A DNA stretch of 64,000 nt from Orrella dioscoreae (GTDB lineage: Bacteria > Pseudomonadota > Gammaproteobacteria > Burkholderiales > Burkholderiaceae_B). The DNA is taken from positions 806,001 to 870,000 of the forward strand of contig NZ_LT907988.1 in NCBI RefSeq assembly GCF_900089455.2, read 5' to 3'. Position numbers and translations under genes: made by a program. The notes beneath the pieces were generated by a model that saw only the letters and a program-made list of their open reading frames with translations, did no database searches and was not told where the DNA came from. Of the stretch, positions 34,929-45,200 are shown in pieces; the stretch's first letter is position 1; the number at the start of each line of letters is the position of its first letter.

Positions 34929-37900
34929 TGCTGGGCTCCGTTGCGGGACGGCTGGGCGGCGGAGGGAGCCGCGTTGCCTGCGGGGGCAGGCCGGGTGGGC
35001 GCGGACGCCGCGCCCACCACCGTGGCGGGCAGGCGCAGTTCACGCAGGCCCTGGCTGCCCGGCTCGCTGGCGCTGGCCTGGGCGCTGCTGATGATGCGCA
35101 GTTTCACCGGCACCGACACATTGGACTGGGTCCAGATCATGTCGAAACTGCCGTCGGCGTTGCTGGTGCGCTGGGCGGTGCCGATCAGGCGTTCCAGGCC
35201 GAAGCGGCCGGGTTCGTTGATGATCTCCACCGTCGTGCCGTCGAAGGTCGTGGCCGTGATGCGCGCGCCGGGGGCGCCTTGCGGGTTGGGCCACACGAAG
35301 TTGACCCATTGCGGCGGCGTGTTGCGGTAGCGCAGCTGCTGGCCGTCGATCTCGATGGTGTACTCGGTGATGCCCGAGGCCGGACGCGGCTGGATCTGGA
35401 ACAGCGTCTGCGCCTGCGCGGCCGCGCCACCCGCGCCGCCCGTCAACGGTGCGACCCAGCGTGCGAAGTTGGCCGTGAAGGTGGGCTGCAGGCTGACGCC
35501 CATGTCGCCCCAGGTGCGGGCGGTCAGGATGTCGCCGCGGCGCACGGTCAGGGGCCCCAGCGTGTCATTGACGAACTTGGCGATGCTGCCTTGCGGACCG
35601 AAGACCTGGCCGATCTCTTCCGCGCTGGCCTCGACGCTGGCGCTGGCGGCGAAGGGATACTTGTTGACCAGCGACTGGTTGAAGGGCTCGTGGATCTGCG
35701 CCGCCCAGACCTTGTTCAGTTCCGTCTCGGCCGGCTGCATGATGATGGCGTAGGCCTCGATGAGCGGACGCACCAGCAGCGGACGCAGCGTGTCGCGCTG
35801 CGAGGGCGTGAGGCCCGCCAGCATCTGCTCGTCCACGAGCTTCAGCGCGGCGGCCAATTCCGAGTCCTTGCCTTCCAGCGTCTGGCGCATGAGCGTCAGC
35901 GCGCCTGGGCCGGGGTCGCCCTGGTTGTTGAGCTGGTTGAAGCGCGTGCGGATCTGCGACAGCGCGTTCATGTAGTTGCCCAGCAGCGACTGGTTGTCGC
36001 GCGTGACCACGAGCCGCGCAACGTCCGAGAACTCGCGGCCGATCGGTCCCATGGGAATGGCTTCGCCGCCGGCGGTCTGGGCGGGGGCGCCTGGGCCGGG
36101 CGGGGTCTGGCGCAGGATGACGCGCTTGAACCAGGCCACGATGCCGGTCTGCGCCTGCTGCAGGCCGGCGTTCACCAGCGAGGGGTTGTCCCAGGACGTC
36201 TGCTCGTAGGTCTCGTTGATGAGCTTGGCCAGCGGCGATGTCTGGGGATTGCCCAGGCGGTTCATGGCCGTGACCGATTGCTCGAAGCTCGTGAAGGGCT
36301 GGATCGTGACGCCGCGCAGGAACTTCTGCCAGTGCTCGGCGTACTCGGTCTTGTAGAGCGTGGCGAGGCTCTTGCGGATCTGCTCCGGGCTGCCTTCCAG
36401 CGTCAGGTCATCGCGCCCGCTCGTGCCCAGCACCCAGTCGGTGGTCTGCATTTCCTGGCGGGCCGCTTCCTGGATGGCGGGTTCGACGTACTGCACCCAG
36501 GCCTGGCGGGTGAAGGTGCCGGGAATGGCGAAGCTGCCCGCGACCACGGCCGCGTCGCTCTCGCCCACCAGTCCTGCCACGGTAATGGCCGGGAAGCGCG
36601 TGGCGGCGCGCGCCTTGATGGTGGCATAGGCGCGTTCGCGCGCGGGCATGCCCTGCATCACGGAACGCAGGCTGCCGCGGGTCTTCTCGACGATGGCGAG
36701 ATTGGTCTCGATCTGCGGCCACGCGGGATCGGCGGAGCGGCTGGCATAGAAGGAGATCAGCCGTTCGGCGCTGCGGATCATCTGGTCGCGCGGCATGGTG
36801 CCGCGGTTGGTTTCCAGCCAGCCGCGCCAGTAGCGCGTGATCTGGTCCGACAGGTGCGTGGGGTCCACGTGCTGCCGGTTGGCCATCATCAGGTAGGTCT
36901 TGAGCGCGTTGTAGGCGTCGTCGACATTCCGCGGCGAGGCATCCTGGAACAGCATGTCGCTGTTGCCGCCCACGGTGGCGGGCGTGGCCGGCCTGTTGGC
37001 GGTGGCGCCGTCCTGGCCGGCCTGCGCGCCGGGCAGGCTGGCGGACTGGCCGGAGGTGTCGACCTTGCCGAGGAAGTCTTCCAGGCTGGCGCGCACCGGC
37101 GCCAGCATGAACTGGTTCAGGCCGTGGTAGTACTCCTTCAGCAGGTGCTCGCGCAGCACGTCGCCCTGGTAGAGCCCCAGCCCCAGCGACATCGGGCGGC
37201 TGGCGGAATAACGATCCAGCTGTTCGATGCGGTCCTGCAGGATGGCCATGCCTTCCAGGCGGCTCTGCAGGTCGGTGCTGGCCGCCTGCATGCGCGCGAC
37301 CTGGTCCAGGTCGGCCTGCACGTTGCTGGCCAGCTGGCGGTTGCCCATATAGGACCAGCTCCAGCCGCCCAGCAGCAGGCCCAGCGCCAGCACGATGCCG
37401 AAGAAGGCCAGGTAGCGGGCGCGGATCTTGCCGGGACTGGCGTGCTGGCGAACCAGTCGCTTGTCGGCGAAGACCACCTTGGAGAACAGGTCGCGCAGGA
37501 AGAAGCCGTTGTTGGCCGTGACGGTGCGCACGGGCTCGGGACCGCCCGGGGCCAGGCCGAAACGTTGCGCCAGCTTCGCCGTGGAGGTGCTGTGGGCGAC
37601 GCCTTCCTGCAGGGCGCTGGTGAAGTAGAAGCCGCGGAAGACGGGCTTGTGCTGGAAGGGGTTGGTCTCGAACAGCGTTGCCAGGAAGGTGCGCAGCGCG
37701 GGCTTGATCGAGGCGAACTCCAGCGGGAAGGTCAGCAGGCCCGGGGGCAGGTCGTGGTTGCGGCGCAGCGCGATCTGGGCGGCGCCCATCTCCTTCAGGC
37801 CGTCATACAGTTCGTCGAAACGCGTGTCGAAGAGCGCCAGCACGTCGCGGTTTTCCTCGGTGCTGTAGGGCAGGGTGGCGCCCCACACGCGATCGCGCTC

Positions 37901-38770
37901 GGCCTGGTCGCTGTCCGAGAAGAATTCGCTGAAGCCGGCGATGAGGTCGGCCTTGGTGAAGATGACGTACACCGGCGCGAACACTTCCAGCCTGTCGGCC
38001 AGTTCCTGCACGCGCTGGCGCAGGTTCTTGGCCAGGTTGATGGCGAACTCGGGGCTGGAGCCCGACAGTTCGCTGATGCTGGCGGCCACGATGATGCCGT
38101 TGATGGGCGCGCGCGGACGATAGCGCTTCAGCAGGTCCAGGAAGCCCATCCATTCTTCGCGGTCTTCCTCGTGCACCGAGTAGCGGCCGGCGGTATCGAG
38201 CAGGATGCCTTCGGTGGTGAAGAACCAGTCGCAGTTGCGGGTGCCGCCCACGCCGCGCACCGCCGCGCCGTTCTTGTCGGCGAAGGGGAACTGCAGGCCC
38301 GAATGGATGACCGCGCTGCTCTTGCCCGCCGCGGGGTTGCCGATGACGATGTACCAGGGCAGTTCATACAGGGCTTCCTTGCCCGACACCTGGCCCAGCT
38401 TCGACGTCTTGATGGTGCGCACGGCGTCGGCCAGGCGCGTGCGCAGCGCCTCGACCTCGCCGCGCTTGGACACCGCGCCGGTCTGCGCCTGGTGTTCCAG
38501 CATGTCGGTGAGCTTGCCGCCCGCGCGGCGCGCCTTGCGGCGGCGCCACAGCCAGGTCAGCAGCATGACGAACAGCACCACGCCCAGCACCATGCCGACC
38601 CAGATGAGGGCGACCTCGAGCGTGTCGGCCAGCAGGAACAGGAAGATGATCAGCGCGAGCAGGCCCAGCACCAGGAAGGTGCGGGGATTGGCCATCGCTC
38701 TGCTGCACCAGTGGCGCAAGGTGCTGAAGAAGCTGCTGAGGGAAGAAAGAAAACCTGATGGGCTATGCAT
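34925..38770 (-). CDS. tssM: T6SS inner-membrane protein TssM (IcmF)
   Basis: The 1281-residue protein has two N-terminal membrane helices (about residues 30-72) and a third near 445-465 (AFFGIVLALGLLLGGWSWSY). The cytoplasmic NTPase domain between them has Walker A VIGNPAAGKSSAVI (about 143-156) and GILLDTAGRYSVHE. A large periplasmic part follows, and the C-terminal IcmF/VasK domain ends in a Pro-rich tail. TssM, TssL and TssJ make the envelope-spanning complex. It starts 10 bases after the unknown membrane protein gene and overlaps tagF. Length and motifs are normal for the family. Confidence 0.95.
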   Translation of the reverse strand: MHSPSGFLSSLSSFFSTLRHWCSRAMANPRTFLVLGLLALIIFLFLLADTLEVALIWVGMVLGVVLFVMLLTWLWRRRKARRAGGKLTDMLEHQAQTGAVSKRGEVEALRTRLADAVRTIKTSKLGQVSGKEALYELPWYIVIGNPAAGKSSAVIHSGLQFPFADKNGAAVRGVGGTRNCDWFFTTEGILLDTAGRYSVHEEDREEWMGFLDLLKRYRPRAPINGIIVAASISELSGSSPEFAINLAKNLRQRVQELADRLEVFAPVYVIFTKADLIAGFSEFFSDSDQAERDRVWGATLPYSTEENRDVLALFDTRFDELYDGLKEMGAAQIALRRNHDLPPGLLTFPLEFASIKPALRTFLATLFETNPFQHKPVFRGFYFTSALQEGVAHSTSTAKLAQRFGLAPGGPEPVRTVTANNGFFLRDLFSKVVFADKRLVRQHASPGKIRARYLAFFGIVLALGLLLGGWSWSYMGNRQLASNVQADLDQVARMQAASTDLQSRLEGMAILQDRIEQLDRYSASRPMSLGLGLYQGDVLREHLLKEYYHGLNQFMLAPVRASLEDFLGKVDTSGQSASLPGAQAGQDGATANRPATPATVGGNSDMLFQDASPRNVDDAYNALKTYLMMANRQHVDPTHLSDQITRYWRGWLETNRGTMPRDQMIRSAERLISFYASRSADPAWPQIETNLAIVEKTRGSLRSVMQGMPARERAYATIKARAATRFPAITVAGLVGESDAAVVAGSFAIPGTFTRQAWVQYVEPAIQEAARQEMQTTDWVLGTSGRDDLTLEGSPEQIRKSLATLYKTEYAEHWQKFLRGVTIQPFTSFEQSVTAMNRLGNPQTSPLAKLINETYEQTSWDNPSLVNAGLQQAQTGIVAWFKRVILRQTPPGPGAPAQTAGGEAIPMGPIGREFSDVARLVVTRDNQSLLGNYMNALSQIRTRFNQLNNQGDPGPGALTLMRQTLEGKDSELAAALKLVDEQMLAGLTPSQRDTLRPLLVRPLIEAYAIIMQPAETELNKVWAAQIHEPFNQSLVNKYPFAASASVEASAEEIGQVFGPQGSIAKFVNDTLGPLTVRRGDILTARTWGDMGVSLQPTFTANFARWVAPLTGGAGGAAAQAQTLFQIQPRPASGITEYTIEIDGQQLRYRNTPPQWVNFVWPNPQGAPGARITATTFDGTTVEIINEPGRFGLERLIGTAQRTSNADGSFDMIWTQSNVSVPVKLRIISSAQASASEPGSQGLRELRLPATVVGAASAPTRPAPAGNAAPSAAQPSRNGAQQ

Positions 38771-38780
38771 GGTTCTGTGG

Positions 38781-40142
38781 TCAGGCGGCGGAAGAAGAGG
38801 GAGGCAGCACCACGGCCAGCGCGCGCGCCAGCGGGTCCTGGGTCAAAAGGGCAAGGGCGGGCGCCTGTGCGGCGCGGCTGGCTTCCAGCGCCAGGGCCAG
38901 CGTCAGCAGGGTGGTGGCCGCGCCGGTCGCGCCGCAGGCCGTGCCCAGCACCAGGCAATCCTTGGCCGGATCGAGCTGCGGGAAGAGGCGGGCAGTCAGG
39001 CCCACGGATTCGAGCGTGCGCGAGCCCCGATGATCGGCGTCGCTGACGACGGCGGCGACCTGCGCGGTGTCGATCTTCTCTTCGGGCAGGAAGGCGTCGG
39101 CCAGTTCGCCCAGCGTGGTGTCCGAGGCCGCGCCGCGCGCATCGGCGGGGCGGCCTCGCTGGACCCGCGGCGAGAAGACGAGCGTCGAGGCGCCGGCCGC
39201 GGGGGCGGCGCCGGTCACCAGCAGCAGGCCGGCAGCCGATTCGCCGGGCACGCGGCCCGCGGGGGTCTCGGGACCCATCAGCGCGCCGCGGTCTTCCCAG
39301 GCGCCGATGACGCCGGCGTCGATGGCGGAATCCAGCGCCAGCACGATGCGCAGCCCGGGGAGGTCATGGGCGCCCAGCGCGCGCAGCAGCGGTTGCGTGG
39401 TGTCGCTGTCGGCGTCCGGGTGCGCTTGCGCGGGCGGGATCAGTGCAAGGTGGAGCTGTTCGGGCGGCCAGACGGCGGCGGCGCGGGCGAGGGTTTCCAG
39501 TGCCAGCCGCTGGGCCGCGGCTGTCCATCCAGCCGGCAGTGCCACATCCATGTGCAGTGTGGGCCGTTGGCCGGCGGGCAGGCGGCCTTGCGTGGCGACG
39601 ACGTGTGCGTCGGCCTGTTCCACCAGGGCCTGCGCGACGGGCTCGGCCAGCGCGCAGGCGCGCAAGGCGGCATCGGGGATGTCGGCGGCCGAGGCCGCGC
39701 CGATGGCGGCGTGCAGGCGCAGCGTGGCGGTGTCCAGCGCCGCGTGGCGGGCCGCGAAGACCGGATAGCCGGCGCGGCTCAGCAGTTCGGGATCGAGCGC
39801 GGCACGTGCCTGCGCGGCGCAGGCATCCAGGATGGCCTGCGCCGAGGTGCCGGGCCCCGCGCTGGCCGCGGCGGCCAGGACGGCCAGGCGCGCATGCCGG
39901 GGGGCCTGGGGCGCGGCGTCGGGCGCGGCCTCGGGGGCAGGCTTGGGCGCGCGCGCGGCACGCACGGCCTTCACGCCCAGGAAGAACGCCAGCAGCAGCG
40001 CGGCGGGCAATGCAAACAGATAGAGCGCGATGTCCGGGCCCGAGGGCAGGGTGCGCGTCTCTTGCCACCAGATGATGACGGCCAGCCATACCAGGGCGAA
40101 GACGAGGGCCGCCAGGGCACCGTATTTCAGGAAGCGTCTCAT
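38781..40142 (-). CDS. T6SS-linked inner-membrane protein of unknown function
   Basis: From ATG 40142 the product is 453 residues. Two hydrophobic helices open it (YGALAALVFALVWLAVIIWW and IALYLFALPAALLLAFFLGV, about residues 6-25 and 38-58). An Ala-rich linker and a soluble domain of about 350 residues follow, without a motif I recognise; PEQLHLALIPPAQAHPDADS and TARLFPQLDPAKDCLVLGTA are representative. The two-helix start resembles that of TssM, encoded 10 bases downstream. The position between the tagX-like peptidase and tssM implies a part of, or chaperone for, the membrane complex. The function is not known to me. Confidence 0.75.
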   Translation of the reverse strand: MRRFLKYGALAALVFALVWLAVIIWWQETRTLPSGPDIALYLFALPAALLLAFFLGVKAVRAARAPKPAPEAAPDAAPQAPRHARLAVLAAAASAGPGTSAQAILDACAAQARAALDPELLSRAGYPVFAARHAALDTATLRLHAAIGAASAADIPDAALRACALAEPVAQALVEQADAHVVATQGRLPAGQRPTLHMDVALPAGWTAAAQRLALETLARAAAVWPPEQLHLALIPPAQAHPDADSDTTQPLLRALGAHDLPGLRIVLALDSAIDAGVIGAWEDRGALMGPETPAGRVPGESAAGLLLVTGAAPAAGASTLVFSPRVQRGRPADARGAASDTTLGELADAFLPEEKIDTAQVAAVVSDADHRGSRTLESVGLTARLFPQLDPAKDCLVLGTACGATGAATTLLTLALALEASRAAQAPALALLTQDPLARALAVVLPPSSSAA

Positions 40143-40196
40143 GGGAGGTCGGTCGAAGTCTGCATGGGTGTCAGCATGAGGGGGCAAGGTTTCCGC

Positions 40197-41138
40197 TTAT
40201 CGTTTCATTACGCCGGGGCGGCGCAATTCTACGTGGCCGAAGTCCATCATCTTCCAGCGTCCGCCCCAGGTCAGGCCCACGCGCTCGGCGGCCTCGCCGT
40301 AAAGCTCGTAGCCGCGCATGGCCCAGGGATCCTTCTCGGTGATGACCAGCTTGCCCTCGCGCAGGAAGGCGGAGTCGGCAGCCAGGCCATATTGGTGATA
40401 GCTCTGGAAAGCGCCGGCATTGGTCACGTGCGAGCCCTGGCTCTGCAGTTCCGCCTGGCGTTCGGGGCTGCGATAGCCTTCGATGAGCGCCATTTCATAG
40501 CCGTGTTCCTCACGCATGATCTGGAAGACCGCCAGCAGGCGCTGGCGGAAGTCGGGGTCCAGCAGGTTCCACTCGCGGCTGGCGCGTGCCAGGTTCGGAC
40601 GCACCAGTTCCACTTCGCGCGTGGTGAAGACTTCCGGGGGCAGCGCGGGCGGGGGCACGAGCCGCTCACCCGTGAGCAGGGCCTCCACGCGGCGATCGGG
40701 CGGACTCCACTGATCATCGTAATCAAATGTGTGATTGTGTCTCAGTAGGAAAGCGAAAGTTGTCGGCAAAGCCAGGATTGCGACAACTGTCAGGATTGGT
40801 ATGGGATGCCGCTGGACGGCCCCGACGCAGCCCGAAAATGCGCTTCTCAGTACCGCCGCGGTGCCCCCGGCCGCGCCTTCCGCGTGGCTGGCCGAGCGCG
40901 AGAGACCGCGCGCCAAGCCTTGCTTGCAGGCGTGCAGGCGCTGCTTCGTCCACTGCCGTAGCGCGGGGAAGAAGAGCAGCGCCGACACGGCGACAGCCAA
41001 CAGGAAATAAAGCGGAATGAGGTGCAGCAAGGAGTTCTCTCTGGGGAAGGCGTAATCTTTTGTTGGATTGACGAGCGAGGCAAGCGCTCCAACCCCCGCA
41101 AGCGCGTTTTCGTCTGAGAGAATCGTAACAAGACGCAA
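40197..41138 (-). CDS. tagX: M15-type peptidoglycan peptidase, TagX-like
   Basis: The 313-residue protein has two membrane helices (LLHLIPLYFLLAVAVSALLF and PIPILTVVAILALPTTFAFL) and then an M15/VanY-type domain. Zinc motifs are SYHQYGLAADSAFL (near residues 246-259, the SxHxxGxAxD pattern) and MMDFGHVEL (near 299-307); ALIEGYRSPERQAELQ also fits the family. TagX in Acinetobacter is a membrane-bound L,D-endopeptidase needed for T6SS assembly, and the location here heading the tssM unit supports the same role of opening the wall. The symbol is given by analogy. The start at 41138 is uncertain. Confidence 0.8.
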   Translation of the reverse strand: MRLVTILSDENALAGVGALASLVNPTKDYAFPRENSLLHLIPLYFLLAVAVSALLFFPALRQWTKQRLHACKQGLARGLSRSASHAEGAAGGTAAVLRSAFSGCVGAVQRHPIPILTVVAILALPTTFAFLLRHNHTFDYDDQWSPPDRRVEALLTGERLVPPPALPPEVFTTREVELVRPNLARASREWNLLDPDFRQRLLAVFQIMREEHGYEMALIEGYRSPERQAELQSQGSHVTNAGAFQSYHQYGLAADSAFLREGKLVITEKDPWAMRGYELYGEAAERVGLTWGGRWKMMDFGHVELRRPGVMKR

Positions 41139-41215
41139 TGAATTCCCTCGGCGTGTGGGGTACTCTCCGTTGCCTCAAATGTGGGGCGGTATGCCCTGGC
41201 AGCGCTGAACTTCGC

Positions 41216-42166
41216 ATGGCAGACAACGCACACACGACGCCTTCCTCCACGCCTTCCCCGTCCTTGCTCGGGGCCGCCCACTCCGGACCGGACGAGACCG
41301 GGGGGCGTGCGCGCATCCTCGCAGCCCTGGAAGGACGGCAACCCGATCCCGAAGCCCAGCACGTTGCGCCGCCAGCCCGGCGCAAAGGCGCGCGCGCCTT
41401 GTGGCTGCTGGCGGTGCTGTTGCTGCTGTTGGGCGCGGCATTCTGGCTGATGCCGTATTGGCAGCAAGCGGACGACCGCGATGCCGTGGCCAGCGCGCCC
41501 GCGCCGCAAGGCGAGGTCGTGGCCAATGCGCCGGCCGTGATCGAACAGGAAGAGGCGCCGGCCGAAGACGACAACGCGCCGTTGCGTTCTCCGCTGGACC
41601 AGCTGTCGCTGGGCGGCGTGGCGCAGCCCTCGCTGCCGCAGACCGCCACGCTGGTCGACGACCGGCCGCAAGGCCTGGGCGAGGGCGCCAATCCGCTGGC
41701 TGCGCTGGGCGCAGGCCCGTTGGCCGCCGTGACGGCGACGCCGCCGGGCAAGGCCACCCCGGCCAAGGGCCCGCAGCCTTCCAACGCCAGGAACAGCGGC
41801 GCGAAGCCGGAGGCCTCGCGGGGGCCCACGCGTGCGGCGGCGGCCAATGCCAATGCGAACGGCAAGGCCGCGCAGCCGCGCCGCGCGGCCCCTGCCAGGC
41901 GCGGCGACACGCAGGACAGCGACGCGGACATCCTCTCGGCATTGATGGCCTATGGCCTGCCGCCTGCCTCCCCGCCCGGCACGCGTGTGTACAAGACCGA
42001 TGGCGTCTTCATCCGCGAGCTGCCGGGCTCGTCCCTGCAGGAGCGTCTGGCGCAATGCCGCGACCAGGGCTTCTTCGCCGGACAGCAATGCCGCATGCAG
42101 GTCTGCGCGGGCCATTGGGGGCAGGCCCCCGAGTGCCCGCTTGCCCAGCCTGAAGTGAGTCCCTGA
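41216..42166 (+). CDS. T6SS-linked single-span membrane protein of unknown function
   Basis: I prefer ATG 41216 (316 residues) over the in-frame ATG 41138, since MADNAHTTPS begins a typical soluble leader. A cytoplasmic tail of about 57 residues precedes one transmembrane helix (ALWLLAVLLLLLGAAFWLMP). A disordered Pro/Ala-rich periplasmic region leads to a small C-terminal domain with four cysteines (LAQCRDQGFFAGQQCRMQVC, then APECP) that could be disulfide-bonded. It diverges from tagX by 77 bases and precedes vgrG1 by 68. I do not recognise the family. Confidence 0.7.
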   Translation: MADNAHTTPSSTPSPSLLGAAHSGPDETGGRARILAALEGRQPDPEAQHVAPPARRKGARALWLLAVLLLLLGAAFWLMPYWQQADDRDAVASAPAPQGEVVANAPAVIEQEEAPAEDDNAPLRSPLDQLSLGGVAQPSLPQTATLVDDRPQGLGEGANPLAALGAGPLAAVTATPPGKATPAKGPQPSNARNSGAKPEASRGPTRAAAANANANGKAAQPRRAAPARRGDTQDSDADILSALMAYGLPPASPPGTRVYKTDGVFIRELPGSSLQERLAQCRDQGFFAGQQCRMQVCAGHWGQAPECPLAQPEVSP

Positions 42167-42234
42167 CGTCATCGAACGCCTGATCGAACCCCTTTCCTGA
42201 ACCTCAGCCACTGACCCTGGCCAGCCCCTGAAAC

Positions 42235-45200
42235 GTGGAACGCATGTCGATGGAATCCTCCAGCCTTTCCTCACTCTTTTCCGCGGGCGCGCGGCTTTAT
42301 GCCCTGGAAGGTGAAGGCGCGCTTGGCGGTCTGCAGGTGGAAGCCTGGACCGCGCGCGAGGCGCTGTCGAGTCTGCCCGAACTGCGGGTGCTGGCCCTGT
42401 CCGATGATGCGAGCCTGGATCTCGACGACATGGTCTCGCGTCCGGTCACGCTGTGGACCACGAGTGCCGATGGCGAGCGCTCGAGCCGCAGCGGACTGGT
42501 GCGCGCGGCGGAGCGCGTGGCGGGAGATGGCGGCCTGGCGCGCTATCGCCTGACCGTGGTGCCGTGGCTGTGGCTGGCCGACCAGACGCGCGCCAGCCGC
42601 ATCTTCGAAGGCCGTCCGGTGCTCGACATCCTGACGAGCATTCTCGATGCCTATGAAGGCTACAGCTGGAAGCTGTCGGGCGATGCCTCGGCCGCCGTGG
42701 CCGAACTGCCTGTCGCGCCCTACGTCACGCAATACCGCGAGACCGACTACGCCTTCCTTACCCGTGTGATGGCCGGCGCCGGCCTGGGCTGGACCGTGGT
42801 GGAAGACACGCAGGCGCCTTCGCGCCACGCCATCCTGGTCTTCGCCGACAGCCGGCAACTGCCCGAGGATGCCTCCTCGTCCTCGGTGGGCGTGCCTTTC
42901 CACCGCGCCAATGCGGCTGAGGCGCGCGATGGCGTGCAGGCATTCGCGCGCCAGCGCCGCCGCGTGACCGAGCGCGTCACGCTGCTGGGCTGGCAGGGCG
43001 GCGGCAAGCGCGCCGTGTCGGGCGATGCCTCGGGTGAGGTGCAGTCCGACAGCGGCGAGGCGGAAGGCCTGGAGTGGTACGACTTCACGGGCCACGGCTC
43101 GCTGGCCAGCGAGGACGAGGCGCGCCGCCAGGCCGGGCTGTTGTGGGAAGGCTTCCATGCCGAGGACGAGCAGTTCCTGGGCCGTGGCACCGTGCGCAGC
43201 TTCCGGTCGGGCACGCGTTTCACGCTCAAGGACATGGCGCCGCTTGGGCCCGCCGGCGAAAAGGATTTCGAGCCCGTCTTCGCGCTCGATGCGGTGGAGC
43301 ACGTGGGCATCAACAACCTGCCCGAAGCGGCGCGTGCATCGCTGGATGCGCGGCTGGGCCCGCTGGACACCGCCTTGAGCTTCGACGCCGCCCCTGCGGC
43401 GCCGGTGCGCGGCGATGCCGTAAATGCCCAGGACGACGACGCCTTGTGGCGCGAGGTGCCGGCCGAGACGCCCGCCGAGGCGCTGCTCACGCAGGCGCGT
43501 GCCACGGGTTACGCCAATGGATTCCGGGCCTTGCGCTGCGACCGTGCGTGGCGCCCGCGCGTGTCGCAAGCGCGCGGCGCCTGGCCGCATGCCGCACCCA
43601 CCGTGCATGGCGTGCAGACGGCCGTTGTCGTGGACGCCGAGGGCAGCGACCAGGCCGGCGGCAAGGACGAAGTGCTGCGCAACCGGCGCGGCGACGTGCG
43701 CATCCGTTTTCCCTGGCAGGGCACGGGCGGCAACCAGGCGCACAGCCGCTGGGCGCGCGTGGCGCAGCGCCAGGCCGGCGGCGGCATGGGCATGACCTTC
43801 GTGCCGCGCATCGGCCAGGAAGTGCTGGTGCGCTTTCTCGATCATGACGTGAACCAGCCCATCGTGGTGGGCGCGCTGTACAACGGCCGTGGCGAAGGCG
43901 GCGTGGCGCCGACCCCCGCGGGCGCGGCGGGCGAAGAAGGCGGCGGCGCCGAGTTGTATGCGGCCGCACGCGACCTCGCGCCCAGCGCGCAGGCCAACCT
44001 GGTGGGCGGCCACGCCCCGGCCTGGCACGGCGCCGGGGCGTCGGACGAGGCGCATCGCAATGCCGCCGCGCTGAGCGGCTTCAAGAGCAAGGAATTCGGC
44101 GGCGCGGGCTACAGCCAGGTGGTGCTGGACGACAGCGACGACCAGTTGCGCGTGCATGTCAGCACGACGCAGGCGGCCACCAGTCTGACGCTGGGCCACC
44201 TGATCCACCAGGCCGGCAATTACCGCGGCAGCCTGCGGGGCGTGGGCGCGGAACTGCGCACCGATGCCCACGGCGCGCTGCGTGGCGGCGCCGGGGTGTT
44301 GCTGACGACCTATGCTGCGCAGGCCGGCGCGCCCTCGGGCGAGGCGGCCGGCGCGCAGACGCTGGCCTCGCAGGCGCACCTGATGGCCAAGTCGCTGGAC
44401 GACATGGCGGGCGCGCACCAGAGCGTGAGGCTGGCCTCGGCGCTGGGCACCGAGCAGGCGGGCGCGAGCCGCCGCGACCCGGAGTATCCGCCGCTGGCCG
44501 CGTTTCATCGTGCCGTTTCAGGCACCGTGGCAGGAGAGGGCTTGTCGCCTGCCCGTGGCGATGCCGCGTCGCGCCATACCCAGGCTGTCGAAGGCAAGGT
44601 GCCGCACACGAACGATGCTGTCGTGGTGATGGCGGCCCGGGCCGGGCTGGCGCAGGTCGCCGGCCAGCACATGCAATACGTGGCGGGTGATGCCGTGCAC
44701 GCCTCGGCGGGCAAGGACGTGAACCATGCGGTGGCGGGCAGCCTGCGCATTCATGCGGGGCAGGCTGCGGGCGTCGTGGCTGGTGTGCAGAAAGGTGCGC
44801 AGGATGCAGGCCTGGATGTGATCTGCGCCACTGCCGACGTATCGGTGCAGGCACAGGCCGATGTGCTGACGGCGCAGGCTCAGCAGGACATCCTTCTGAC
44901 CGCCCGCGCGGGCAAGGTGAAGGCAGCGTCGCCGACGCGTATTCGGATTGCCACTGCCGCCGGCGCAAGCATCCTGATCGAGGGCGGCAACATCACGGTG
45001 ACGGCGCCCGGCCGCATCGACGTGAAGATGAGCGACAAGCGTTTCGAAGGCGCCACCCGCTTGTCCGAACAGATGAACACCTGGCCCGACGCCAGCTTCG
45101 ACAAGGACGTGATCGTGCGCGGCCCGTCGGGCAAGGCCATGGCCAATCGTCCCTTCGAGATCGTGCGCGAGGACGGGGCACGGATACAGGGCGTGACCGA

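Noticed and set aside
34928-38758. A plus-strand open frame of 1276 codons
   Set aside because: It mirrors tssM almost exactly and lacks any motif; tssM has Walker A and helices.
40723-42274. Two long minus-strand frames overlapping the unknown membrane protein gene
   Set aside because: They are opposite a frame with a clear transmembrane helix and contain only Arg/Ala-rich sequence.
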